Shown here piece after piece: positions 15,927 to 24,442 of a DNA stretch of 64,000 nt. The position numbers were made by a program, and so were the translations under genes. The notes below the pieces were generated by a model that was not told the DNA's origin, made no database searches, and saw only the letters and a list, made by a program, of their open reading frames with translations. The stretch covers positions 1-64,000 of the forward strand of contig NZ_BAGD01000054.1 of assembly GCF_000308635.1 (NCBI RefSeq). Direction: 5' to 3'. Origin of the DNA: Nocardia otitidiscaviarum NBRC 14405. GTDB taxonomy: Bacteria > Actinomycetota > Actinomycetes > Mycobacteriales > Mycobacteriaceae. The number at the start of each line of letters is the position of its first letter. Within the stretch, counting starts at the first letter, position 1.

Positions 15927-16966
15927 TGGACCTCACCCTCACCGAGGAGCAGGAGCTGATCCGGTCCACCGCCCGGGAATTCCTGAGCGCGGCCGAGCCG
16001 TCGGGCACACTCTGGACGGCCGAGTCGACGGGCAAACTCTGGACCCGGATGGTCGAACTCGGTTGGGCCGGGCTGCCGTTTCCGGAGGAGTACGGCGGGC
16101 TCGGGGCCGGATTCCTGGAACTGTGCCTGGTGCTCGAGGAGATCGGACGCGCCCGGGTGCCCAGCCCACTCGCGGCGACGGTGGCCTGCTGCGGGATGCC
16201 GGTGATGCGGTACGGCACCGCGGCCGAACGCGCCGCCTGGCTGCCCGCGATCACCGGCGGACGGCTGCTCACCCACGTCGAAGGCATTGCGGCGCAAGCG
16301 GGAACACTGCTCGGCACGGCGATGTTCGTGCCGCACGCCGACATCGCCGACACCCTGCTGGTCATCGCGCACGCCGACCGGCCGCTGGCGGTGCTGATCG
16401 ATGGCGCGACACCGGGAATCAGCCGCGAGCCGCTGGCGGTCGTGGGCGACGAATCGTATCGGGTGAGTTTCGACCACGTGCCGATCCCGGAGGGGTCCGT
16501 GCTCGCGTCCGGATCCGAAATCGCCGCCGCGATCGCCGCCTACGGCGCGGCGGCGACCTGCGCGGAGATGGTGGGTGGTGCGCAGGCGGTGCTGGATATG
16601 ACGGTCGACTACGCCACCCAGCGCGAACAGTTCGGCAGGCCGATCGGCGCTTTCCAAGCCGTGCAACATCATTGCGCCGATATGGCCGTCGAGGTGCTCG
16701 GTGCGCGGCTGCTGGCCTACGAGGCGATCTGGCGGCTGGCGGCCGGACTGGACGCGTCGACCGAGGTGGCGCTCGCGAAGTCGTGGGTGTCCGAGGTGTA
16801 CCAGCGGGTGTGCGCCACCGCCCACCAGGTGCACGGCGCCATCGGATTCACCGCCGAACACGGGCTGCACCACTACACGCGGCATGCGATGGCGTGCGCA
16901 CTCGCCTTCGGCGATGCCGACCACCATATCGGCACGATCGTGCGGCACCTCGGTATGGGCGAGTGA
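15926..16966 (+). CDS. acyl-CoA dehydrogenase (second subunit type)
   Basis: The 346-residue flavoprotein-fold protein begins MDLTLTEEQELIRSTAREFL and has FPEEYGGLGAGFLELCLVLEEIGRA broken by normal loops, YATQREQFGRPIGAFQAVQHHCADM, and AHQVHGAIGFTAEHGLHHYTRHA at the C-terminus. It is shorter than its operon partner at 12997, and the usual flavin-loop GSGSD signature is degenerate (VEGIAAQAGT). This pattern is typical of the non-catalytic or heteromeric partner in two-subunit acyl-CoA dehydrogenases of actinobacteria. The ATG overlaps the VOC stop codon (TGATG), showing tight coupling. Confidence 0.87.
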   Translation: MDLTLTEEQELIRSTAREFLSAAEPSGTLWTAESTGKLWTRMVELGWAGLPFPEEYGGLGAGFLELCLVLEEIGRARVPSPLAATVACCGMPVMRYGTAAERAAWLPAITGGRLLTHVEGIAAQAGTLLGTAMFVPHADIADTLLVIAHADRPLAVLIDGATPGISREPLAVVGDESYRVSFDHVPIPEGSVLASGSEIAAAIAAYGAAATCAEMVGGAQAVLDMTVDYATQREQFGRPIGAFQAVQHHCADMAVEVLGARLLAYEAIWRLAAGLDASTEVALAKSWVSEVYQRVCATAHQVHGAIGFTAEHGLHHYTRHAMACALAFGDADHHIGTIVRHLGMGE

Positions 16967-17100
16967 CCCGGTCGGGGCCGCGACACCGTCGGTCTTCGGG
17001 GCATGCCAGGTGTTTCGCCTCCAGCCGGAACAGGTGTCGAAGGGGGAGTAGCGAGCGTGTGGTTGCAGTACCGTCGGCGGGCAGCGCCCGAACGACAGAA

Positions 17101-17895
17101 ATGCGGTCTCCCATGATTGCTCGGCACGGCGGCGAGCGGCCGCCGATCCTGTTCCTGCACGGCGTTTTCGGGCGTCCGGCGCTGCTGCGTCCGTGGCTCG
17201 ACTACTTCGAGCGGGCCGGTTTCGACTGCGTGGCACCGGCCCTGCCCGGACGCGATCCGGTCGATCACGCGGTACTGCGCCGCACCGGAATTCGCGACTG
17301 CGTGGATGTGGCGCTCGCCGCCTACGACGATCTCGGCGAGGACGCCATCGTGATCGGGCACAGTATGGGCGGCCTGATCGGGCAGCGGGTGGCGGCCGCG
17401 CGGGACTGCCGCGCCCTGGTGCTGCTGGCGTCCATTCCGCCCGGTGTGCTGTGGCCGCAGCTCCGGCCGCTACCGCATCTGTTCCCGGTCCTGCCCGCCG
17501 TGCTGGCCGGGCGATCGTTCCTGCCGAGCGAGCGCACCATGCGTGCGGTGCCGCTCAGCACGCTCACCCGTGCGGAGCAGGAACAGATTGTGCCGCAACT
17601 GGTTCCGGACTCCGGGCGAATCTTCCGCGCCATGACCCTCGGGCTGCCGTCGGTCCGGGTCGACGCCGCGGCCGTCACCTGCCCGGTGCTGTGCGTCAGC
17701 GCGGGCGCGGACCGCAATGTCGCACCGTGGATATCGGCGCGCATCGCGGCCCGCTACCGAGCCGAGCATCAGCGGCATCCCGGTCTGCCGCACTGGATCA
17801 TTGCCGAATCCGCGGTGCCGCGGGTCGCGCCGCCGGTCCTGCGGTGGTTGCGCGAGACCCTCCAACTGCCGGAGCAGCCGGACGGCGCGATGTAG
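17101..17895 (+). CDS. alpha/beta hydrolase
   Basis: The 264-residue product has the alpha/beta-hydrolase order: oxyanion segment ILFLHGVFG (about 16-24), nucleophile elbow VIGHSMGG with Ser98, an acidic residue after PVLCVSAGADRN, and a C-terminal His in LPHWI. It probably cleaves an ester, thioester or amide. ATG 17101 is chosen; ATG 17113 is possible, and neither has a strong ribosome binding site. It lies 134 bp after the acyl-CoA operon on the same strand and may have its own promoter. It converges with the dehydrogenase gene at 17944. Confidence 0.85.
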   Translation: MRSPMIARHGGERPPILFLHGVFGRPALLRPWLDYFERAGFDCVAPALPGRDPVDHAVLRRTGIRDCVDVALAAYDDLGEDAIVIGHSMGGLIGQRVAAARDCRALVLLASIPPGVLWPQLRPLPHLFPVLPAVLAGRSFLPSERTMRAVPLSTLTRAEQEQIVPQLVPDSGRIFRAMTLGLPSVRVDAAAVTCPVLCVSAGADRNVAPWISARIAARYRAEHQRHPGLPHWIIAESAVPRVAPPVLRWLRETLQLPEQPDGAM

Positions 17896-17943
17896 CGCGA
17901 GCAGCCGGACAGCGCGATGGGCCCCGGGTCGCCCGGTCCGTGA

Positions 17944-19194
17944 TCAGGGGATGACGACCGGTTCGGGGTCGGCTGCCGGGTCGTCGGCCCAGCGGTGACC
18001 GGCCTCGCGCGGAGTGATGCCCGCATCGGTCCACGCGGTGAGCAGTTGCGCGACCTTGCTGTGCATGGTGGTACGCAGGCGGTCGAAGGACGTCTCCGGG
18101 ATGTCGTCGACCTGGCCGAGCAGCAGCCACCACGCCCAAGCCACGGCCCCGGCGTTGGCGACGAAGTCGGGGAGCACCGGGATGCCGCGCGCGGCGAGCA
18201 TGGCCTCGGCCTCCGGCGTGGTCGCGGCGTTCGCGGCCTCGACGATGACGCGGGCCTTGACGTCGAAGGAGTTGTCGGGGGTGATCGCGTACGAGATCGC
18301 CGCCGGGACAAGGATATCGACATCGGCGGAGACGATCGCGGTGCGCGGCAGCCGCTCCACATCCGCGGGCAGCCGGGAGCGGTCGATCTCGCCGAAACCG
18401 TCGCGCAACGCCAGCAGCGCCGGGATATCCAGGCCGTCGGGGCGGTGCAGCGTTCCGGCGGCGTCGGCCACGGTGGTGACCCGCATTCCCGCCTCGTGCA
18501 GGTAGTAGGCCGCCGCACCGCCCATGGTGCCGACACCCTGAATGGCGACGGTGGTCTCGGCGGGGGCCCGACCCCAGGAGACGGCGGCGGCGAGGCAGGC
18601 GTGCGCGACGCCGTAACCGCCGATCACGTCACCGAGTGCGAATCCGCCCTCCACGCGAGCGTCGAGCCCGCGGCGGACGCGCTCCAGAGTGGCGGCCGGA
18701 TCGGCGGCGCGCCGAATGGCGGCGTGATAGCTCTGGCCCAGGCCGAGCCGGGCGAACACCTCGTCGATCAGGTGCTGCGGTACGCCCAGATCCTCCGCGG
18801 TCACCCAGTGCGCGTCGATCCACGGCCGCATGGCCGCGCAGAAGCGCTCCAGCACGTGGGGTGCGCGCGGATCCTTGGGGTCGAAGTCGATGCCGCCCTT
18901 GGCGCCGCCGATCGGCAGGTCGAAGGTGGCGGTCTTGTTGGCCATGCCGCGCGCCAGGTCCTCGACCTCGCTCAGCGTGCAGCCTGCTCGCATCCGGGTG
19001 CCGCCGGTGGCCAGGCCCGAGCGCAGGGTGTGGACGACGAGGTAGCCGACCGCGCCGGTGCACGAATCCGTCCACTGCATGCGCAGATACGGTTCGGGGC
19101 GATGTGGTGCGGGGGTGACCGGCGCCGGAGAGATGGTCGGAACCGGCTGTGTCGTCTGCGGGACACCTCCGCCCGGGTTCTGCATTGTCGTCAT
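17944..19194 (-). CDS. Glu/Leu/Phe/Val-type amino-acid dehydrogenase
   Basis: This NAD(P)-dependent oxidative deaminase has 416 residues. The dimerisation/substrate domain shows LATGGTRMRAGCTL, the catalytic-Lys loop DLPIGGAKGGIDFDP and WVTAEDLGV. The Rossmann domain shows VAIQGVGTMGGAAAYYLHEAG (nucleotide loop GxGxxG) and VIVEAANAATTPEA. The ATG at 19194 follows GAGGAGG by 9 nt. An in-frame start 13 codons upstream is less likely. About 35 N-terminal residues are Pro/Thr-rich and absent from typical relatives. The gene is divergent from a LysR regulator, its likely controller. The substrate amino acid is not clear from sequence. Confidence 0.88.
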   Translation of the reverse strand: MTTMQNPGGGVPQTTQPVPTISPAPVTPAPHRPEPYLRMQWTDSCTGAVGYLVVHTLRSGLATGGTRMRAGCTLSEVEDLARGMANKTATFDLPIGGAKGGIDFDPKDPRAPHVLERFCAAMRPWIDAHWVTAEDLGVPQHLIDEVFARLGLGQSYHAAIRRAADPAATLERVRRGLDARVEGGFALGDVIGGYGVAHACLAAAVSWGRAPAETTVAIQGVGTMGGAAAYYLHEAGMRVTTVADAAGTLHRPDGLDIPALLALRDGFGEIDRSRLPADVERLPRTAIVSADVDILVPAAISYAITPDNSFDVKARVIVEAANAATTPEAEAMLAARGIPVLPDFVANAGAVAWAWWLLLGQVDDIPETSFDRLRTTMHSKVAQLLTAWTDAGITPREAGHRWADDPAADPEPVVIP

Positions 19195-19398
19195 GACGAA
19201 CCACCTCCTCGTCGTGCTCGTGTCGGTAACCACCGCCTACAGGGAACGCCGCGTCGCGTAATCGGGAGTCCGGGCGGTGTGATCACTCACCCGACAACTC
19301 GCGTGCCACCAGAGTGCGGTCCCGGCTGCCCGCGCGTCCATTTACGGTTCGTTCACGGGAGTATTCAGCGTTCCTGCACAGCATTTAGGCTCGGTTCC

Positions 19399-20376
19399 AT
19401 GGACCTGTCACTGCCCCGGCTGCGGATGCTGCGCGAACTGCATCGCCGCGGCACGATCACCGCGGCAGCGGCCGCCCTGCACTACACCGCGTCGGCGGTC
19501 TCGCAGCAGCTCGCGCAGTTGGAACGCGATGTGGGCACCCGGCTGTTCGAGCGGCGGGGGCGGCGCGTGCAGCTCACCGATCTCGGGGTGGTGCTCGCCG
19601 AGCACGCCGAGGAGATCCTCACCTCGGTCGAACGCGCGACCCAGGCGCTCGAGGAGGCCGGTGAATCGGTGACGGCAAAGCTCACCGCCGGGGTGTGGGC
19701 GTCGGTGGCGGCCGGACTGCTGCCCGACGCGCTGACCGCGTTGGCCCGCACCCACCCGGGCATTCTGGTGCGGACGCGGGAGCTCGCGCCGGAGGCGACC
19801 GCCGCGGCGGTGCGCGACGGCGCGCTCGACCTGTCGTTCGTCATCGACTATTCGAACTATCCGACGACGTGGGACAGCGGGTTGCAGCGCACGGTCATCG
19901 CGGTCGAGCGGCTCTATGCGGCCGTGCCCGCGGGGGCGGTGCCGTCGGCCAGCGTCACATTGGCCGAACTGGCCGAGCACCCGTGGATTCTCGCGCCCGC
20001 GCGATCCAATTTCGGGCATGCGGCCCGGCTGGCGTTCCAGGCCGCCGGGGTGGCACCGCGCATCGACCACGAGGTGGAGGAGCAGGCGACGGCCTTGGCC
20101 ATGGTCGCGGCCGGTCTCGGCGTCACCCTCGTCTCCGACCTGGGCTTGGCCCTGCGCCCACCGGGCGTGGACATCGTCGCCCTCGGCGACGCCCTCACCC
20201 GAACGGTCTCACTGGCCTACCGCACCAACACCGCCCGCCGCGCCGCCCTCCTGCTCGTCGTGGACGCGATCCGCACCGCCGCGGCCGAGAAGGGCCTGGG
20301 CGCCGACAGCGCCCCACCCGACACGGAACCCGCACCCCCGCCCGTATCCAACGGCAAGGGCCTCCGACTCGGCTGA
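19399..20376 (+). CDS. LysR-family transcriptional regulator
   Basis: The 325-residue regulator has an N-terminal winged HTH (LRMLRELHRRGTITAAAAALHYTASAVSQQLAQLERDVG, interrupted here only for description) and then a periplasmic-binding-like effector domain (residues about 90-300). The wing sequence FERRGRRVQLTDLG is typical. It lacks a strong ribosome binding site before ATG 19399. The 204-bp gap to the divergent dehydrogenase should contain the shared operator. By family custom it would activate that gene in response to a substrate-related ligand. The C-terminal 25 residues are Pro-rich. Confidence 0.9.
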   Translation: MDLSLPRLRMLRELHRRGTITAAAAALHYTASAVSQQLAQLERDVGTRLFERRGRRVQLTDLGVVLAEHAEEILTSVERATQALEEAGESVTAKLTAGVWASVAAGLLPDALTALARTHPGILVRTRELAPEATAAAVRDGALDLSFVIDYSNYPTTWDSGLQRTVIAVERLYAAVPAGAVPSASVTLAELAEHPWILAPARSNFGHAARLAFQAAGVAPRIDHEVEEQATALAMVAAGLGVTLVSDLGLALRPPGVDIVALGDALTRTVSLAYRTNTARRAALLLVVDAIRTAAAEKGLGADSAPPDTEPAPPPVSNGKGLRLG

Positions 20377-20392
20377 TCGGCCACGCACCCGG

Positions 20393-20521
20393 TTACGGTT
20401 TCGGCTGTAGGTATCCGTCGCCGACGCGTGCCATCACGGTCTCGGGATCGAGGACGTCGCGACCACCCACCTTCGCCACTGGTGAATACGTAGTAGCCGC
20501 ATCGCTCGGACCATTCGGCAT
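20393..20521 (-). CDS. possible small ORF (42 aa) or gene remnant
   Basis: An ATG at 20521 starts 11 nt after the stop of the VOC gene at 20532 and gives 42 residues with normal codon use (ending DPETVMARVGDGYLQPKP). It has only a weak ribosome binding site and would rely on coupling to the upstream gene. It could be a genuine small protein or the end of a decayed gene. No family was recognised. Confidence 0.3.
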   Translation of the reverse strand: MPNGPSDAATTYSPVAKVGGRDVLDPETVMARVGDGYLQPKP

Positions 20522-20531
20522 GCCACGCGGG

Positions 20532-21011
20532 TCAGCCCGCGGCGGCGGCCCGCTCCAGGGTGGCGAGGTCGATCTTCTTCATCGACTCGAGGGCCTTGTT
20601 GACGCGGTCGGCGCGGGCGGGGTCGGCGGGGTCGGCGAGTTCGTAGTAGCGCTTGGGGGTGATCTGCCAGCTGACGCCGTATTTGTCCTTGAGCCAGCCG
20701 CAGGGGCCTTCCTGGCCGCCGTCTGCGGTGAGGGCGTTCCAGTAGTGGTCTACTTCGGCCTGGTCTTCGCAGTCGATCATCAGGGAGATCGCCTCGTTGA
20801 ACGACCAGTCCATCTTGCCGCCGTTGAGGGCGGTGATCCGCTGGCCGTTGAGTTCGAACTCGACCAGCATGGTCTCGCCCGCCTTGCCGGGGAAGGCATC
20901 ACCGTACGGGACGACCGAAGTGATCTTGGAATTCTTGAAAATGGCGGTGTAGTAGCGGGCGGCCTCCTCGCCCTCGTCGTCGAACCAGAGGCAGATACCG
21001 ATTCCACTCAT
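20532..21011 (-). CDS. VOC-family protein (PhnB-like)
   Basis: The 159-residue protein is a single VOC module of the PhnB / 3-demethylubiquinone-methyltransferase-like type. Signature stretches are ICLWFDDEGEEAARYYTAIF, SVVPYGDAFPGKAGETMLVEFELNG (split by turns), ISLMIDCEDQAEVDHYWNAL and GWLKDKYGVSWQITPKR. The ATG at 21011 (MSGIGI) fits the family start; a GTG three codons upstream is possible. Members are often uncharacterised. The sequence gives no specific substrate. It lies 69 bp downstream of aftB on the same strand, so read-through is possible. Confidence 0.85.
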   Translation of the reverse strand: MSGIGICLWFDDEGEEAARYYTAIFKNSKITSVVPYGDAFPGKAGETMLVEFELNGQRITALNGGKMDWSFNEAISLMIDCEDQAEVDHYWNALTADGGQEGPCGWLKDKYGVSWQITPKRYYELADPADPARADRVNKALESMKKIDLATLERAAAAG

Positions 21012-21080
21012 CGTGACCATTCCTTACTCGGTGCTCGGGTAGGTGCTGTTACGAGTTCGGACGGGTGGGGAGCCCGAAAG

Positions 21081-22973
21081 TCATCGGTGTGCGGCCGGGT
21101 CGACGAGACCGCACCGCGCTATCTCGTGCTCCGGCACCCGGTCGATGCGGTAGGCGGCGTAGTGCGGCGACCGGTGGACATTGCGCAGGAATCGGTCCAT
21201 GGTGAGCGGGGCGCGGGTGGCGGCCAGCAGGTCGCGGGTCTCGGGGCAGGTCAGGGCAGTGGCGATGCGCGACACCCAGCCTTCGTCGATGAAACCGGGC
21301 AGCTCGGGGTGGCTGCTCGCCATGCCCGCGTCCACGATCGCCCAGTCCGCGTCGAGGTTCTTGTCGTGGCCGATCCGGGCGTCGGGGAATCGGTAGGTGT
21401 GGGCGGCGAGCGGATAGGCCAGACCCATGGGGTCGATGACGCGGATGTGGAGGGGCATGTTCATGCTGATCATGCCGAGGTTCATGTAATACACGGTGTG
21501 CCCGGCGGCGTCGATCGGGCTGGGCGGCGGGACGACGTACCAGTGTCGGAAGGACGGCGTATTGATGAGCAGGCCGCCCTCCGGGCTGGCGGCGATATCG
21601 CGGACCATGGCGCGGATGCGCGGATAGTCCAGGTAGTCCTCGGCTCGGATCGGGTGGTCGCGGCCGGTGGTCCGGACGTAGTACAGCCGCTCGTCCGCGA
21701 TACCGGACGCGGTGATACCGGACTCGGATTCGATGGCGGTGACGTCGGCCGCCCACAGACCCCAGCCGACGGTGACGGCGAGGGCCGCCGACAGCACGGA
21801 GGAGACGCGACGTGGTTCGGTGCGCGCGGCAGCGGATCCGAGTGGCAGCATCATGACGGGCAGCAGCAGGCAGAACAGTGGCGGCAGCAGCGTACGGCCG
21901 TGCATGAAGTCGCCGCCGACGCGGATCTGATAGGCGAGCAACAGAATTCCGCTGCCGACCAGGAGGGCGACCACGGCGGCCGGGGTGCGCAGCCATGCCC
22001 GGTATCGGCACACGGGTTCGCGCGGCGTGGGTTTCGCGGCGACACCCGCCGCGGTGCGCTGTGCCCGCGCCGCCAGGATCGCAGCCGCGCCCAGCACCGC
22101 CAGGGGCACCCACAACCCGTACGGCCCGATCAGATTCCAGAGATAGTCCAGACCCTGTCGCCACTTCGCCCCGCTCGCGTCCTTGGCGACGGCCGTATTC
22201 GGGTACGGCAGACCGTAATAGCCCATGCGCCAGATCTGGTAGGACAGTGGCACCAGGCCCGCCGCCACACCGATCAGCGCACGGGATGCCCACGGCCGCA
22301 ACCGGATGTCCGGCAGCGGAGCGCAGCAGATCATGAGCAGGGCCAGCACGCCCACCATCGCCAATTCCGGGCGCACCAGGGGCGCCAGCCCCGCGAGGAA
22401 GGACAGCGCGAACACGGTTGCCGGAGAGGGCTTGTCGGCCTGCGACCAGCGAATCATCCACCACCACAGCACGGCCAGCCAGCAGATGACGAGGCTGGAC
22501 TCCAGGCCGGAGGTGGCGTAATCGCGGGCCGGTGGCACCGCGATGTAGACGACGGCACCGGCCGGCAGCAGCAGCAGCCGGGATCCGCCGCCCCACAACC
22601 GCGCCGCGCCCAGCATCGCGAACATCATGGCCGACGCCGACAGGATCAGCGCGAGGCCGAGCACCACATATTCCAGCCGCACCCGCGTCAACCAGCCGAA
22701 GAACCAGATGAGGTAGGTCCAGGCCGTACTGGTGTTGACCTCGACGCGCTCCCCGGCGTTGAAGACCGGCCCGTTGCCGGCCAGCAGATTGCGGACCGTG
22801 CGCAGCACGGTCAGCCCGTCGTCGGCGATCCAGCGCCGCCGCCACCCGCCGATCACGAAAAGCGTTGTGGTGATCGCGATTCCGCTGATGAGCAGCAGAC
22901 GAGGCGGTCGCGGTGAGATGCGGGCGGGGCCGGACCCGGTGCGGTCCGCCGCGGGCGCGAGAGTGACGGTCAC
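21081..22973 (-). CDS. aftB: arabinofuranosyltransferase AftB-like (GT-C membrane enzyme)
   Basis: The 630-residue polytopic protein matches AftB, which adds terminal beta-1,2-linked arabinofuranose to arabinogalactan using decaprenyl-phospho-arabinose. The first loop contains the conserved WIADDGLTVLRTVRNLLAG followed by PVFNAGERVEVNTSTAW, with the acidic residues expected of GT-C enzymes. About ten hydrophobic helices span residues 28-430, followed by a large C-terminal domain outside the membrane (RTTGRDHPIRAEDYLDY, HWYVVPPPSPID). The start is GTG 22973, which overlaps the stop of a 23-codon upstream ORF. An AftB gene supports a mycolata host. It is not next to other arabinogalactan genes here. 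Confidence 0.85.
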   Translation of the reverse strand: MTVTLAPAADRTGSGPARISPRPPRLLLISGIAITTTLFVIGGWRRRWIADDGLTVLRTVRNLLAGNGPVFNAGERVEVNTSTAWTYLIWFFGWLTRVRLEYVVLGLALILSASAMMFAMLGAARLWGGGSRLLLLPAGAVVYIAVPPARDYATSGLESSLVICWLAVLWWWMIRWSQADKPSPATVFALSFLAGLAPLVRPELAMVGVLALLMICCAPLPDIRLRPWASRALIGVAAGLVPLSYQIWRMGYYGLPYPNTAVAKDASGAKWRQGLDYLWNLIGPYGLWVPLAVLGAAAILAARAQRTAAGVAAKPTPREPVCRYRAWLRTPAAVVALLVGSGILLLAYQIRVGGDFMHGRTLLPPLFCLLLPVMMLPLGSAAARTEPRRVSSVLSAALAVTVGWGLWAADVTAIESESGITASGIADERLYYVRTTGRDHPIRAEDYLDYPRIRAMVRDIAASPEGGLLINTPSFRHWYVVPPPSPIDAAGHTVYYMNLGMISMNMPLHIRVIDPMGLAYPLAAHTYRFPDARIGHDKNLDADWAIVDAGMASSHPELPGFIDEGWVSRIATALTCPETRDLLAATRAPLTMDRFLRNVHRSPHYAAYRIDRVPEHEIARCGLVDPAAHR

Positions 22974-23041
22974 CGGCTACCGCATGTCGCACGGGAGTCG
23001 CGGCGCGCACCTGCCGCGTGGTGAGGTGGCTCGCCGCGCAT
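22970..23041 (-). CDS. upstream ORF coupled to aftB (23 aa)
   Basis: ATG at 23041 is preceded by an excellent AAGGAGGGG. The 23-codon frame ends with TGA overlapping the GTG start of aftB (GTGA). The peptide (starting MRGEPPHHAAGARR) is basic and without hydrophobic character. The aftB start has no good ribosome binding site of its own, so translation of this ORF probably drives aftB by coupling. Its codons show no obvious amino-acid-sensing run. Confidence 0.55.
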   Translation of the reverse strand: MRGEPPHHAAGARRDSRATCGSR

Positions 23042-23162
23042 GAATCTCCCCTCCTTGGTACGGGTGGACCGTAGCGCGCGGTCCGTACCGGAGCCCACCC
23101 CCGAATCCTGGGGTCTGGCGGCAGTCGCTCCGATGATCTGGTAGCGACCGCCGCAATGGGCG

Positions 23163-24428
23163 TCACGGCCGGGAAGGTCTGCGGGTCGCGGTCGGCGTGG
23201 CGCCGGATACGGGCGACGCGGGTGGCGCGTGGTGATCACGATCATGAGGCGGTGACGGCGGGTCCAGGCGATGGGCGGGATGCGGGTTCGCGGGCTCGGG
23301 GAGGGTGCGCAGCGCCAGCCAGCCGAGGGCGGGGAGGCCGATCAGAGGGATGAGGGCGGTGCCCAGGGAGGTTCGGTCGGCGAGTGCGCCGATGAGCGGG
23401 CTGGCTATGCCCCCGACACTCACGGAGAGTCCGAGGGTGACTCCGCTCGCGGTGCCGACCCGGGAGGGGAGGTAGTCCTGAGCGAGGGTGACCTGGAGTG
23501 AGAACGGAACGTAGAGGCAGACGGAGGTGAAGGCGATGCAGAGGTACAGGGGTGGGCCGGGGACGAAGACCAAGCCCGCCAACGCCGCGACGGCGCACAG
23601 GTAGGACCGGCGTACTACGGTGATCCGCTTCCGGGATGCGGCGAGCCGGCCGCCGAGGACGGTGCCGACGGCCGCGCCCAGATAGAGGACGAACAATGCG
23701 CTGCTGCCCGCCAGTGCGCCGCCGTCGGTGCGCTGCTGGGCATAGAGGGCGACGAAGGTGGCGGTGCCGACGAAGACGACTGACCGGAAGGCCACGGCCA
23801 GCGCGAGTTTCGCGAACGACGCCACGTCGTCCACACCGCGGGTACCGCGCGGCGCCGAGGTTGGGTGTATCGCCCCGCCGAGGGCGCGCAGCACGGGCAG
23901 GCACAGCACACTGCCCGCCAGGGCCGGGACCAACAGCAGCGGTGTGCACCGCAGTCCGCCGGTGGCGACGACCACGGCCACCAGCAGCGGGGCCGCGGCG
24001 AATCCGATCGTGCCGCCGAGGGAGTACCAGCCCATGGCGGTATGCCGTCCGGCACTGATGATCCGGGCCACACGGGCGGATTCGGGGTGATAGGCGGCCA
24101 CGCCGATGCCCGACACCGCCACGAAAGTCAGTGTCAGCGCATACGATCCGGCAATGCCGCTGAGTGCCGTCCCGCACCCGGAGACGATGGTGGCGACCGG
24201 CAGCAGCCAGGGTGCGGCCCGCCGGTCGGTGAACACACCGAACAGTGGTTGCGCCACCGAGGACAGCAGCGATGCCGCGAGCACGATGCCCGAGGCGGCG
24301 GCATAGCCGTAGGCGCGCTCGGCGACGAAGAACGGCACCAGGGCGGCCACGGCGCCCTGGTACACGTCCACGCAGGCGTGCCCCGCGGCGAGCGCGGCGA
24401 TCGAACTCGGTCGTATCCGCGCGACCAT
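23163..24428 (-). CDS. MFS transporter (fosmidomycin-resistance-like)
   Basis: The roughly 421-residue protein has 12 predicted helices. MFS features include the loop 2-3 motif FGVFTDRRAAPWLLP, GIGVAAYHPESARVARI and a repeat of that pattern in the second half (LSVSVGGIASPLIGALADR). HPESAR is typical of the FSR group of drug exporters. A His/Pro/Arg-rich cytoplasmic tail of about 45 residues ends the protein. ATG 24428 has a G-rich ribosome binding site and lies 15 bp after the other MFS gene, so the two form one transcript. The substrate is unknown. Confidence 0.85.
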   Translation of the reverse strand: MVARIRPSSIAALAAGHACVDVYQGAVAALVPFFVAERAYGYAAASGIVLAASLLSSVAQPLFGVFTDRRAAPWLLPVATIVSGCGTALSGIAGSYALTLTFVAVSGIGVAAYHPESARVARIISAGRHTAMGWYSLGGTIGFAAAPLLVAVVVATGGLRCTPLLLVPALAGSVLCLPVLRALGGAIHPTSAPRGTRGVDDVASFAKLALAVAFRSVVFVGTATFVALYAQQRTDGGALAGSSALFVLYLGAAVGTVLGGRLAASRKRITVVRRSYLCAVAALAGLVFVPGPPLYLCIAFTSVCLYVPFSLQVTLAQDYLPSRVGTASGVTLGLSVSVGGIASPLIGALADRTSLGTALIPLIGLPALGWLALRTLPEPANPHPAHRLDPPSPPHDRDHHAPPASPVSGATPTATRRPSRP

Positions 24429-24442
24429 CGGCGTCCGCCCCC

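Noticed and set aside
19695-22916. Plus-strand 1073-codon frame across the LysR gene, VOC gene and aftB
   Set aside because: It crosses three genes on both strands, with low-complexity composition and no ribosome binding site.
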